The notes under the pieces: generated by a model
Database searches by the model: none
Seen by the model: the letters and a program-made list of their open reading frames with translations, nothing else
What the model was told of the DNA's origin: nothing
Assembly: GCA_937934165.1 (NCBI GenBank)
Contig: CALGZX010000048.1
Location: 1 to 9,999 of the forward strand
From: an uncultured Collinsella sp.
GTDB taxonomy: Bacteria; Actinomycetota; Coriobacteriia; Coriobacteriales; Coriobacteriaceae
Direction of reading: 5' to 3'
DNA length: 9,999 bases
Made by a program: the position numbers and the translations under genes
Shown: piece after piece, positions 1-6,470 of the stretch
How positions within the stretch are numbered: position 1 is the stretch's first letter
How the letters are laid out: every line of letters starts with the position of its first letter

Positions 1-1
1 A

Positions 2-40
2 ACTGCGGGAACGGCCTATCCGCTCAATGTGTTCGGCTGA
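2..40 (+). other. Probable frame disruption at the 5' edge of the surface-protein gene
   Basis: Frame 2 reads TAGTAYPLNVFG and then TGA at 38-40. The segment TAYPLNV fits the strand that precedes the conserved V-x-W of each Ig-like repeat. From about 32 onwards the next frame gives SAEIGNQPKAGTYTVTGTL, which is what should follow that Trp. Neither frame encodes the Trp itself. A two-base loss in a tgtggtcgg-like sequence would explain both the shift and the missing Trp. The alternative is that the long frame continues leftwards as LRERPIRS, an Arg-rich string unlike the repeats. Only 26 bases bear on this. Confidence 0.45.
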
Positions 41-3000
41 GATCGGAAATCAACCAAAGGCAGGCACCTATACGGTCACGGGCACGCTTGTGACATATAA
101 CGAATCTTCAGCCGCTAATGGCCTAAAGGTAACTGCTCAGGTCGAGGTCAAAGAAGTTGCCTCTATCGACGCTCTTGCTCCCGTTAACACGCCCGTCGGC
201 GTACGTCCTACAACGGGCGGCGGTCTTCCCTACAGCGTTGAGGTTGCATTCACCGACGGTACAAAGAAGCAGTGCAACATTGCGTGGGACCCTATTTTGG
301 ACACGCAGGTGGCAAGTGAGGGGTCGTTTAAGCTTTCCGGTTCGCTGTCGTATTGGGCCAATACCTCATCTTCATCGTCTACTCAGGTGGAGCTGGGTGA
401 CAGCAACCGAGTCACGGCGACCATCTCCGTCCGCGCCCTGCAGATGCCTTCCTCGACATCGACAAGCACGCTTATCGGTTGCCAGCCCAATATGCCGGGT
501 TCAATCGAGGCCACGATGTGGAATGGCTCGCGAGGCAATTTCCCCGTTCAGTGGTCGACGATTAGTCAGGACGCCCTAAAGAACCTTGGCCAGATTACGG
601 TTAGCGGATATTTTACCGGCTCTAACATTCCGACTACGGCGACGGTCAACGTCTGCGATCTCGAGGACAGCAACATCGGCAAGATTGCTTATGTTCCCGG
701 CGCCGGACTTCTGGCTCCGCGCTACACATCCACGCTGTATTTGTCGGATGGCAGCTCGTTCTATCCCCAGTATTCGTCGGGGCAGCCTTATAGCTGGGAT
801 GAGTTTCCTCAAGAACTGCTGGACGGCAAGCCTGGCGAGTACGAAATTACCGGTACTATCACTGGCTCGCTGGCGAAGGTCAACGCGATCGCGGTGTGCA
901 GCGAGGTCAAGGGCGTCAATAACTATAGCGAGAATGGCGTGACGCTTGGGCAGTCGTACGAGGACTGGCGCGTTATTTACCCCGGTGAGGAAGTCAATCT
1001 GGACTACTTCTACGTGTCCGGCGTATTGCAGGATGGAACGACTTTTGACAGTCTCGGCGTCAACTGGGATACCTACGATAGGTGCCCCCAGAAGGACTGC
1101 ACGATTACCGGAACGGTCGCCGGAACGAATATCCCCGTGAAAGTGCACGTCATCGTGACTAAAAACTGGGAGGCTCAGCCACAAACCATTACAGTGCTCA
1201 GGGGCAGCGACGGCACCGCCATGCTTCCCGGCTATGTCGAACTTATCAGCCCCGATGCGGCAGAACATCCGGACTATTCGCACAAATACGCCGAGACCAA
1301 GTGGAACACGAAGGGCTTCGATTGGACCCAGGGCGGCGTGGTACGCGGCACTGCAACAATTAGCTTTAATGCAGGGTACGGCATGCAGACTGTCGACCTT
1401 CCGATTACTGCCACCGTTAAGATCGCGAGTAAGGCAACCTCGGTTCAGGGCGGAACCATATGGACCGTCCCCGGCACCAAGCCGATGCTGCCGGAATACC
1501 TTGAGGTTCGATACGACAACGATGTGTCTTCTGAGCCCCAGCGCGAAAAGGTCACATGGGACCGTGTCGCCGAAGACGCTTATGCCAAGGACGGTTCGTT
1601 TAAGGTGAAGGGCAAGCTCCAAGGTGGTGCCGAGGCGACAATCACTGTCGACGTCTGTTCCGTCATCTCCGTTGCCGTTCCTGAGTGCATTAATACGGCC
1701 AGCGGTGTTTTCCCCGAGCTGCCGTGGAATGTCTCGGTTGCCACGAGTGACGGCAAAACTCATAATGCCCAGGTTCAATGGGATTACGTTCGTCCCTCGG
1801 TTTATACCGGAGAGCCGGGTCAGGTCACGACAGTGTCTGGCACGCTGTTTGCAAGCGGCCTCGACGGATACGGTGACGGCACTAACACCGGTCTCACTGT
1901 TCAGACCAAGATCGTTATCCAAGGCGTTGAGAAGGCAATCGATAACGGCGAGACCGCAGTGACCACCAAGGCGGGCACTGCGCCTGCTATGCCGTCCAAG
2001 ATGGCGGTCGAGATGAGCGACGGTTCCGTTTCGACAGCGGCTATTGATTGGGATCCGATCGCGCCCGAGAAGTACGAGCGGCCTGGCACGTTCTATGCGA
2101 CGGGCCATGTGGTCGGCTTTGATGCCGCTGCTGTTATGGCGCTGCTTGACGATGACGGCCAAAAGGTCGGCGTGGATGAGAACGGCAACGTGACCGCCAA
2201 GGTGACGGTTGCCGATAAGAAGGCGAAGAAGGTTGCGTTGCAGCCCGAGGCAGTCGTGGTCAACACCACGGTCGGATCGATGCTGGAGCTGCCAGATGCC
2301 GTGTCCGTATATTTCTCGGATGGCTCAGCGCGGGATACTCGGGGCAGTTTAGGCGGCATCGAGATTGAAAAGTGGACCGACACCGACGGCATCGACCTCT
2401 CCAAGCCGCTCGCCAGGAAGGGTACGTATAAACTCGTCGGCAAGCTCAAGGATGTCGACAACGTCAACGCTATCGTGTACGTCAACGTCTCCGAGGCGCC
2501 GCGAACCATAACCGAGCTCGAGGCCAAGTCGTTTAGTGTTGCCATGGGCACGTCCAAGCAGGATCTGTACGCCCAGATGCCCAAGCAGGTTGTGGCGACT
2601 TACTCCGACGGCTCGACCGATTTGCTCGACATTGACGTGTGGGATCTTTCTAACGTCACGGACGAGCTGCTCAACGGAACCGGCACCGTGGAGATCACGG
2701 GTACGGTTAAGCTCAACGGCGCTAAGGTGACCTGCAATGTGACCGTGGTGGATCAGGATGCCCAGACGCCCGACCACGTCGAGCCGATCGATGTTGTTGA
2801 GATTGCGGACAATGCCAAGGTCAGCGATCTTATGGATAAACTGCCGTCCAAGGTGACGGTTGTCATGAAGGATGGCAAGACCAAGAAAGAGACGCCCGTT
2901 AAGTGGTCTCAGGTCGACAGCCTGGGCCGTGCCGGCACCGAGTTTGAGGTCACGGGTCTAACGGACAACGGCATGACTGTTAAGGCTCAGGTCAAGGTGA

Positions 3001-4574
3001 CGGCGCATATTGTCGACATCGATGTCGCTGAAGACATTGTGGTCGTGCGCGGCACCAAGGCGGACGACGTTTTGGCCAAGCTGCCTTCTACGGTCACGGC
3101 GATTTACTCGGATGACACCGAGTCCGATGTCGAGGTGAAGTGGGACACCAAGGGTTTCTCCGACAAGGACTTTGCCAAGGAAGGTGAGGTCACGGTCAAG
3201 GGCAAGGTTGCCGGTACCGATCAAAAGGCAGAGTGCACGATTACGGTCGTGAAGAGCGATGCCGAGATTCCGGCGTCTGTTGAGCCTGTCGCGGGCGTTA
3301 GCGTTCCCGAGGGCGCATCGGCCGACGCCGTGCGTGATGCGCTCAAGGGCGTGAAGGCGACCGTTCGCATGAAGGACGGCAAGACGACGGCGGAGTCCGA
3401 GATCACATGGACTGAGGTCCCTGCCGCTGCCGCCACGTACGGCAACAGCGTCGTCGCCAAGGGCGTGACGGTGAACGGCAACCTGTCTGTCGAGGTCATT
3501 GTCACCTCCACGACGACGATCAACAAGGTTGCCGAGGTGCCGCAGATCACGGTTGAGCGCGATGCCAAGGCCGATACCGTGACGAGGCAGCTGCCCAAGA
3601 AGGTCACCGTGACCTATTCCGATGGTCACACGGACGAGGCCGCGGTCACGTGGAATACGGATGGCCTGGACAAGCATCTTGCCGCCGTTGGCGAGTACAC
3701 GATCGAAGGCTCCGTCGAGGGCACGACGCTCAAGGCCATCTGCAAACTGGTCGTCGAGACACCGGCAAGCGAGATTCCCGTGAGGCCTGCGACGTTCGCT
3801 CCCGTTGAGGTGTTTGAGGCAAGCTCTGACGCCGATGTGCTGAAGGCGCTGCCCAAGAAAGTCTCCGTGATGATGAAGGACGACAGTCAGGAGGACTACG
3901 ACGTCGATTGGGAGAATGTTCCCGCACTGGATTGGGGTGCCGATGATGTGACCGTGGGCGGTAAGGTTCGCGGTACGGAGCTTACAGTCAGCTGCATGGT
4001 ACGCGTTAAGCCGCGCCCGGCGGCCAAGGGCCTCGTTATCGTTGACCAAAACGGCAAGGCCACGACTGCCGAAACCGTGCTTAAGGTAGAGCGCGGCAAG
4101 GAAATTGACCTTGCTGCCGCGGCGAGCAATGCGGCCGATGGCGCTCTGCTGCGTGGTGCCGTGACGTGGGTCTCGTCCGACCCGACGATCGCTACGGTCG
4201 AGAACGGTAAGGTCAAGGCCCTCAAGAACGGAACCGTCGTCATTACCGCGACGATGCCCGTTGACGGTGACGCCGCGGCGATTGCGACGCTTGCCGAGGA
4301 TGGCACTGCGCCGGCGCCTCAACAGCTCACCGCTTCGGTGACCGTCGAGGTTGTTGAGCCTGTTGTTGTACAGGAACCGACAGGCGGCAAGGATAACGGT
4401 GCCAAGCCCGATGCCAAGGATTCTTCGGGCAAGAAGGATGGCAAGAAGGCCGCTAAGGGAAGCCTGGCCGAGACGGGCGACAATACTGCCGTGACCGTCG
4501 CGACGCTTGGCGGAACCGGCCTGCTGGCTCTTATCGCCGCAGCGATTGAAAAACTGCGCCATCGCGCGGAGTAA
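3..4574 (+). CDS. Cell-wall-anchored protein of tandem Big_4-type Ig-like domains, BIG2 domain and LAETG sorting signal (5' partial)
   Basis: This is a sortase-anchored surface protein, probably a stalk or adhesin; its ligand is unknown. The frame is open to the left edge. The first ATG (27) is not a credible start, because it has no ribosome binding site and lies inside an Ig-like domain. Counting from that ATG (1515 residues), about 15 complete repeats of roughly 75-95 residues follow. Each has the Big_4 pattern: a Pro/Leu-Pro strand, a SDG or KDG turn, V-x-W, a G-x-[FY]-x-[VI]-x-G strand and a closing V-x-V. A BIG2 domain at about 1332-1442 carries VTWVSSDPTIATVENGKVKA. A Lys/Gly/Asp-rich linker follows, then LAETG at 1480-1484, a hydrophobic helix and the basic tail KLRHRAE. 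LAXTG motifs are known class E sortase targets in high-GC Gram-positives. Repeats 11-16 form three A-B dyads; repeats 1-10 are more divergent. There is no signal peptide in view. Type and anchoring are secure; the role is inferred. Confidence 0.9.
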   Translation: MRERPIRSMCSAEIGNQPKAGTYTVTGTLVTYNESSAANGLKVTAQVEVKEVASIDALAPVNTPVGVRPTTGGGLPYSVEVAFTDGTKKQCNIAWDPILDTQVASEGSFKLSGSLSYWANTSSSSSTQVELGDSNRVTATISVRALQMPSSTSTSTLIGCQPNMPGSIEATMWNGSRGNFPVQWSTISQDALKNLGQITVSGYFTGSNIPTTATVNVCDLEDSNIGKIAYVPGAGLLAPRYTSTLYLSDGSSFYPQYSSGQPYSWDEFPQELLDGKPGEYEITGTITGSLAKVNAIAVCSEVKGVNNYSENGVTLGQSYEDWRVIYPGEEVNLDYFYVSGVLQDGTTFDSLGVNWDTYDRCPQKDCTITGTVAGTNIPVKVHVIVTKNWEAQPQTITVLRGSDGTAMLPGYVELISPDAAEHPDYSHKYAETKWNTKGFDWTQGGVVRGTATISFNAGYGMQTVDLPITATVKIASKATSVQGGTIWTVPGTKPMLPEYLEVRYDNDVSSEPQREKVTWDRVAEDAYAKDGSFKVKGKLQGGAEATITVDVCSVISVAVPECINTASGVFPELPWNVSVATSDGKTHNAQVQWDYVRPSVYTGEPGQVTTVSGTLFASGLDGYGDGTNTGLTVQTKIVIQGVEKAIDNGETAVTTKAGTAPAMPSKMAVEMSDGSVSTAAIDWDPIAPEKYERPGTFYATGHVVGFDAAAVMALLDDDGQKVGVDENGNVTAKVTVADKKAKKVALQPEAVVVNTTVGSMLELPDAVSVYFSDGSARDTRGSLGGIEIEKWTDTDGIDLSKPLARKGTYKLVGKLKDVDNVNAIVYVNVSEAPRTITELEAKSFSVAMGTSKQDLYAQMPKQVVATYSDGSTDLLDIDVWDLSNVTDELLNGTGTVEITGTVKLNGAKVTCNVTVVDQDAQTPDHVEPIDVVEIADNAKVSDLMDKLPSKVTVVMKDGKTKKETPVKWSQVDSLGRAGTEFEVTGLTDNGMTVKAQVKVTAHIVDIDVAEDIVVVRGTKADDVLAKLPSTVTAIYSDDTESDVEVKWDTKGFSDKDFAKEGEVTVKGKVAGTDQKAECTITVVKSDAEIPASVEPVAGVSVPEGASADAVRDALKGVKATVRMKDGKTTAESEITWTEVPAAAATYGNSVVAKGVTVNGNLSVEVIVTSTTTINKVAEVPQITVERDAKADTVTRQLPKKVTVTYSDGHTDEAAVTWNTDGLDKHLAAVGEYTIEGSVEGTTLKAICKLVVETPASEIPVRPATFAPVEVFEASSDADVLKALPKKVSVMMKDDSQEDYDVDWENVPALDWGADDVTVGGKVRGTELTVSCMVRVKPRPAAKGLVIVDQNGKATTAETVLKVERGKEIDLAAAASNAADGALLRGAVTWVSSDPTIATVENGKVKALKNGTVVITATMPVDGDAAAIATLAEDGTAPAPQQLTASVTVEVVEPVVVQEPTGGKDNGAKPDAKDSSGKKDGKKAAKGSLAETGDNTAVTVATLGGTGLLALIAAAIEKLRHRAE
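2499..4010 (+). repeat. Three tandem A-B dyads of Ig-like domains within the surface protein
   Basis: Six consecutive domains alternate between two subtypes. A domains (about 2499-2756, 3003-3254, 3510-3764) carry TYSDGST, IYSDDTE and TYSDGHT in the turn. B domains (about 2757-3002, 3255-3509, 3765-4010) carry VMKDGKT, RMKDGKT and MMKDDSQ. The second and third B domains are introduced by an Ala-Glu-Ile-Pro or Ser-Glu-Ile-Pro linker, and the first by a related Gln-Thr-Pro linker. The dyads measure about 504, 507 and 501 nt. The domains in each class are clearly diverged, so the duplication is not recent. Boundaries were judged by eye from linker positions. Confidence 0.75.
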
Positions 4575-4583
4575 GGCTGCGAG

Positions 4584-4605
4584 CTTAGAGCCTTAGGGCT
4601 CTAGG
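4584..4605 (+). terminator. Small hairpin just downstream of the surface-protein stop
   Basis: The seven-base arms TAGAGCC (4586-4592) and GGCTCTA (4597-4603) enclose TTAG; a C-G pair and a T-G wobble extend the stem outward. It starts 9 nt after the stop codon and has no T-run. It may be a 3'-end stabilising hairpin or an auxiliary terminator ahead of the stronger one at 4613. Confidence 0.4.
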
Positions 4606-4612
4606 ACACAAG

Positions 4613-4656
4613 AAGGCCTCCCGGTTCTCGTCGGGGAATCGGGAGGCCTTTCGTTT
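4613..4656 (+). terminator. Intrinsic terminator of the surface-protein gene
   Basis: The perfect 11-bp arms AAGGCCTCCCG (4613-4623) and CGGGAGGCCTT (4640-4650) extend inward through a G-T wobble and further pairs to a GTCG-type loop. A T-rich tail, TTTCGTTT, follows. It lies 38 nt after the stop codon of the upstream gene. Confidence 0.85.
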
Positions 4657-4665
4657 GACTGTAGG

Positions 4666-4699
4666 GCAGCTAATTTGGGACGGGCTTTGTCTTGAGCGG
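4666..4699 (+). repeat. R33 intergenic motif, copy 1
   Basis: This copy starts GCAGCTAATTTGGGACGGG and ends TTGAGCGG. It aligns with the copies at 6051-6083 and 6438-6470, most clearly in the central AATTTGGGACGG. Its right half has decayed, so the GTAGCTAA/TTAGCTAC stem seen in the copy at 6438 is weak here. It precedes element 1 by 7 nt. Confidence 0.65.
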
Positions 4700-4706
4700 A
4701 CTGCTC

Positions 4707-4866
4707 GCCACGAAATGGGCCTATCTACTACGTTTGACCGGTTACCCTCGACCACACGGAAAATCGTGAAATCAAAACCGCAGGTAAAAGGCTTGCCAGT
4801 TTTCAAAAAAGACCCGCATGGTCGACCCATGCGGGTTAAACGTAGTAGATAGCCCGTTTTTGTGGC
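4707..4866 (+). repeat. 160-nt palindromic element with conserved core, copy 1
   Basis: Outer arms: GCCAC (4707-4711) pairs with GTGGC (4862-4866). Inside them, GGGC plus TATCTACTACGTTT (4717-4735, one extra C) pairs with AAACGTAGTAGATA plus GCCC (4838-4855). The core 4750-4794 contains AAAACCGCAGGTA and is 37/45 identical, without gaps, to 6187-6231 in copy 2. Weaker similarity continues for about 30 nt past the core. The arms share no sequence with those of copy 2. The pairing is direct observation; that the element acts as an RNA or mobile unit is inference. The name is descriptive, and no known family is claimed. Confidence 0.75.
4804..4836 (-). terminator. Minus-strand intrinsic terminator for the M24 peptidase gene
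   Basis: The perfect 10-bp stem ACCCGCATGG (4812-4821) and CCATGCGGGT (4827-4836) has a 5-nt loop. Read on the minus strand it is followed by a run of six T (A4805-A4810 on the plus strand). It lies about 80 nt past the M24 stop codon and inside element 1, so the element or its insertion supplies the terminator. Copy 2 has only a weaker, imperfect equivalent at the same offset. Confidence 0.75.
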
Positions 4867-4878
4867 GCGACGTAATCG

Positions 4879-4913
4879 CAATGTGACAAAGGGGTTGTCC
4901 CTTTGTCACATTG
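4879..4913. repeat. 15-bp perfect hairpin abutting the M24 stop codon
   Basis: The arms CAATGTGACAAAGGG (4879-4893) and CCCTTTGTCACATTG (4899-4913) enclose GTTGT. The hairpin begins one base past the M24 stop codon on the minus strand. No T-run follows on that strand, so it is not a classical terminator. It may protect the transcript 3' end or be another dispersed palindrome. Confidence 0.7.
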
Positions 4914-4914
4914 G

Positions 4915-6003
4915 CTAGCCCAGACGGACTGGATCGTGGGGGTAGGCGTTGAGAATCTCGACGCCGTTCTCGGTCACCAGGGCCAGGTCCTCGATGCGGA
5001 CGCCGGTGCGGCCGGGGAGGTAGATGCCCGGCTCGATAGAGAACGTCATGCCAGGCTCTACGACCTGCTCGTTGACGAGCGAGACGTCTCCCGGCTCGTG
5101 GTCCTGCAAGCCGATCGAGTGTCCCAGGCGATGCGTAAAGTACCGCCCATAGCCCGCGTCTTCAATCACATCGCGCGCGGCGCGGTCCAGGTCGCACATG
5201 CGCACACCCGGTGCGATGAGTGCCTCGGCGGCCTCGTTGGCACGGCGCACGATGTCGTAGATGCGCGCCGTCTCCTCGTCCGGATCGCCCCAAAAGAACG
5301 TGCGCGTCATGTCCGAGCAGTAGTTGCGATGACGCCCGCCAATGTCGAACAGCACTACGTCGCCGCGCTTGAGCACGGTGTCGTCGGGCTCGTGGTGCGG
5401 GTCGCCGGCGTTAGCACCAAAGCTCACGATGGGCGGAAAGCTAAAGCCCTCGCAGCCGTGCTTGCGATACAGGCCGAGCATCTGGTCGGCAATCTCGCGC
5501 TCCGTCACGCCTTCGTGGACGAGCTTGATGGCGTCGGCCATCACAGCGTCGTTGGCGGCCGAGGACACGCGCATGAGCTCCTGCTCCGCGGCATCCTTGT
5601 GGGTGCGTGCGGCGGTGACGGCAAAGTCGCCCAGAAAAAACTCGCTGGCTGCGTGGCGCTCCATGAGTGGCATCAAAAAGCCGGAACGCATGACGGTGTC
5701 GATGCCGAGCCGTTTGTTCGGATCGACCTCGCGAACGATGGCGTCGGCCACGACGTCAGTATCGGTGTGATAGGCCACGCGGGCATTGTCGTACTCGGGC
5801 AGCTGATGCAGCGCGTTGACCAAGATCACAGGTTCGCTATCGCGTGCGAGCAGCACGCCGCAAAAACGCTCGAACATATCGGCATAAAAACCGGTCAGAT
5901 AGTAAATCGACCACGGGTCGTTTACGAGCAGCTGTGCGCCGGGGTGCTGAGCCTCGAGCGCATCAAGCACGTGCGCCACACGCTGGTCATCGACATGTGC
6001 CAT
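4915..6003 (-). CDS. M24 family metallopeptidase (Xaa-Pro dipeptidase/aminopeptidase-like)
   Basis: A 362-residue cytoplasmic peptidase of the pita-bread fold, predicted to cleave Xaa-Pro dipeptides or N-terminal residues before Pro. The N-terminal creatinase-like domain is at about 1-130 and the catalytic domain at about 140-355. All five metal ligands of the family are visible: D220 (VVLFDIGG), D231 (CSDMTRTF), H295 (HRLGHSIGL), E324 (FSIEPGIYL) and E338 (VRIEDLALV). H203 in GDPHHEP fits the conserved substrate-side His. Length is normal for PepQ-like proteins. The ATG at 6001-6003 is supported by AAAGGA six bases upstream. The gene is monocistronic: repeats lie on both sides, a candidate promoter upstream and a terminator at 4804. 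There is no signal peptide or membrane segment. Exact specificity (dipeptidase, aminopeptidase P or relaxed) cannot be read from the sequence. Confidence 0.93.
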   Translation of the reverse strand: MAHVDDQRVAHVLDALEAQHPGAQLLVNDPWSIYYLTGFYADMFERFCGVLLARDSEPVILVNALHQLPEYDNARVAYHTDTDVVADAIVREVDPNKRLGIDTVMRSGFLMPLMERHAASEFFLGDFAVTAARTHKDAAEQELMRVSSAANDAVMADAIKLVHEGVTEREIADQMLGLYRKHGCEGFSFPPIVSFGANAGDPHHEPDDTVLKRGDVVLFDIGGRHRNYCSDMTRTFFWGDPDEETARIYDIVRRANEAAEALIAPGVRMCDLDRAARDVIEDAGYGRYFTHRLGHSIGLQDHEPGDVSLVNEQVVEPGMTFSIEPGIYLPGRTGVRIEDLALVTENGVEILNAYPHDPVRLG

Positions 6004-6030
6004 GAAACATCCTTTCGCTAGGTTGCCACC

Positions 6031-6058
6031 ATGGTATCCCCAATGCCAGGGTAGTCAA
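6031..6058 (-). promoter_or_regulatory. Candidate promoter of the M24 peptidase gene
   Basis: On the minus strand TTGACT (6053-6058) and TACCAT (6031-6036) are separated by 16 nt, about 30 nt upstream of the start codon. The -35 match is 5/6 and the -10 match 4/6. The -35 box lies inside R33 copy 2, so the repeat may contribute the promoter. Confidence 0.4.
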
Positions 6059-6083
6059 TTTGGGACGGGGCTATTTTAGCTGC
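6051..6083 (+). repeat. R33 intergenic motif, copy 2
   Basis: This copy starts GTAGTCAATTTGGGACGGGG and ends TTTTAGCTGC. It is 27/33 identical without gaps to the reverse complement of 6438-6470. It lies 49 to 81 bases upstream of the M24 start codon, in divergent orientation, and is followed by an inverted, degenerate copy at 6111-6142. Confidence 0.7.
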
Positions 6084-6110
6084 GTCAAACTTGCGGGCTA
6101 ATAGGTAAAA

Positions 6111-6142
6111 GTAGCCATAAGAGGCTAGTCCCAAATGGGCTG
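6111..6142 (-). repeat. R33 intergenic motif, degenerate inverted copy
   Basis: Read on the minus strand it contains ATTTGGGAC (plus-strand GTCCCAAAT at 6128-6136) and ends GGCTAC. It matches the copy at 6438-6470 at about 22 of 32 positions. Together with copy 2 it forms an inverted pair about 27 nt apart, ending just before the left arm of element 2. Confidence 0.5.
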
Positions 6143-6143
6143 G

Positions 6144-6303
6144 TTTCAAAAGTATGGCGGATTACGGGGCTGGACCTGTATTACTTGACCATGGGTAAAA
6201 TCGCGAAATTAAAACCGCAGGTAGACGGCTTATCAAAAATCGAAAACTGCCGGTATGGATGGGGGTCTCCGAATCGGCCCCGTAATCCGGCATAGTTTTG
6301 AAA
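6144..6303 (+). repeat. 160-nt palindromic element with conserved core, copy 2
   Basis: The 27-nt arms at 6144-6170 (from TTTCAAAAGTATGG to ATTACGGGGC) and 6277-6303 (from GCCCCGTAATCC to GTTTTGAAA) are complementary at 25/27 positions. The core 6187-6231 starts 43 nt from the left edge and ends 72 nt from the right edge, exactly as in copy 1. The arm sequence is unrelated to that of copy 1. Plus-strand orientation is the same as copy 1, so the two elements are direct repeats flanking the M24 gene. Confidence 0.75.
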
Positions 6304-6347
6304 TGGCACTAAAGTAGGCACAAGCTGAATACCGATTCCAAGGATAG

Positions 6348-6410
6348 TTGCGGTGGAATAGTTCCTGGATGCCGGGGTTTTGGCGGAAATCAGGAACTAT
6401 TTCACCGCAA
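6348..6410. repeat. 20-bp hairpin with 23-nt loop
   Basis: TTGCGGTGGAATAGTTCCTG (6348-6367) pairs with CAGGAACTATTTCACCGCAA (6391-6410); the only non-Watson-Crick pair is a G-T wobble. The loop contains GGGGTTTTGG, similar to GGAGTTTTGG in the loop of the hairpin at 9875. It lies downstream of the three-gene operon on its strand but has no T-run, so termination there is uncertain. Confidence 0.75.
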
Positions 6411-6437
6411 TTGAGGAGGGGTGGGGTGGATGGCGGG

Positions 6438-6470
6438 GTAGCTAAAAGAGCTCCGTCCCTAATTAGCTAC
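6438..6470 (-). repeat. R33 intergenic motif, copy overlapping the DUF1667 stop
   Basis: On the minus strand it starts GTAGCTAATTAGGGACGG and ends TTTTAGCTAC; GTAGCTAA and TTAGCTAC form a perfect 8-bp stem. The last codons of the DUF1667 gene (GTA GCT AAT TAG) are the first 12 bases of the repeat. Where the other copies read AATTTGGG this one reads AATTAGGG, which creates the stop codon. Confidence 0.7.

Noticed and set aside
576..2162. 528-residue minus-strand frame, and a similar 534-residue frame at 2958-4562
   Set aside because: Both lie antisense to the Ig-like repeat gene, are rich in Arg, His and Asn, and have no recognisable domain.
4585..4881. Small frames over the repeat cluster (98 residues minus, 65 residues plus at 4655-4852)
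   Set aside because: They run through a terminator and repeat arms, and the matching core in copy 2 does not keep either frame open over the same span. Differences between the two cores are not biased to synonymous positions.
4903..6021. 372-residue plus-strand frame antisense to the M24 gene
   Set aside because: The minus-strand reading has all five M24 metal ligands; the plus-strand protein is a His/Val/Ala-rich shadow.
6191..6295. 34-codon plus-strand frame starting ATGGGTAAAATC in element 2
   Set aside because: The ATG is ACA in copy 1, no ribosome binding site is evident, and the frame ends in the right arm. It is unlikely to be a gene.
4707..6303. Classical transposon with terminal inverted repeats
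   Set aside because: The arms differ entirely between the two copies and neither encodes a transposase. Shared ends would be expected for a MITE pair.
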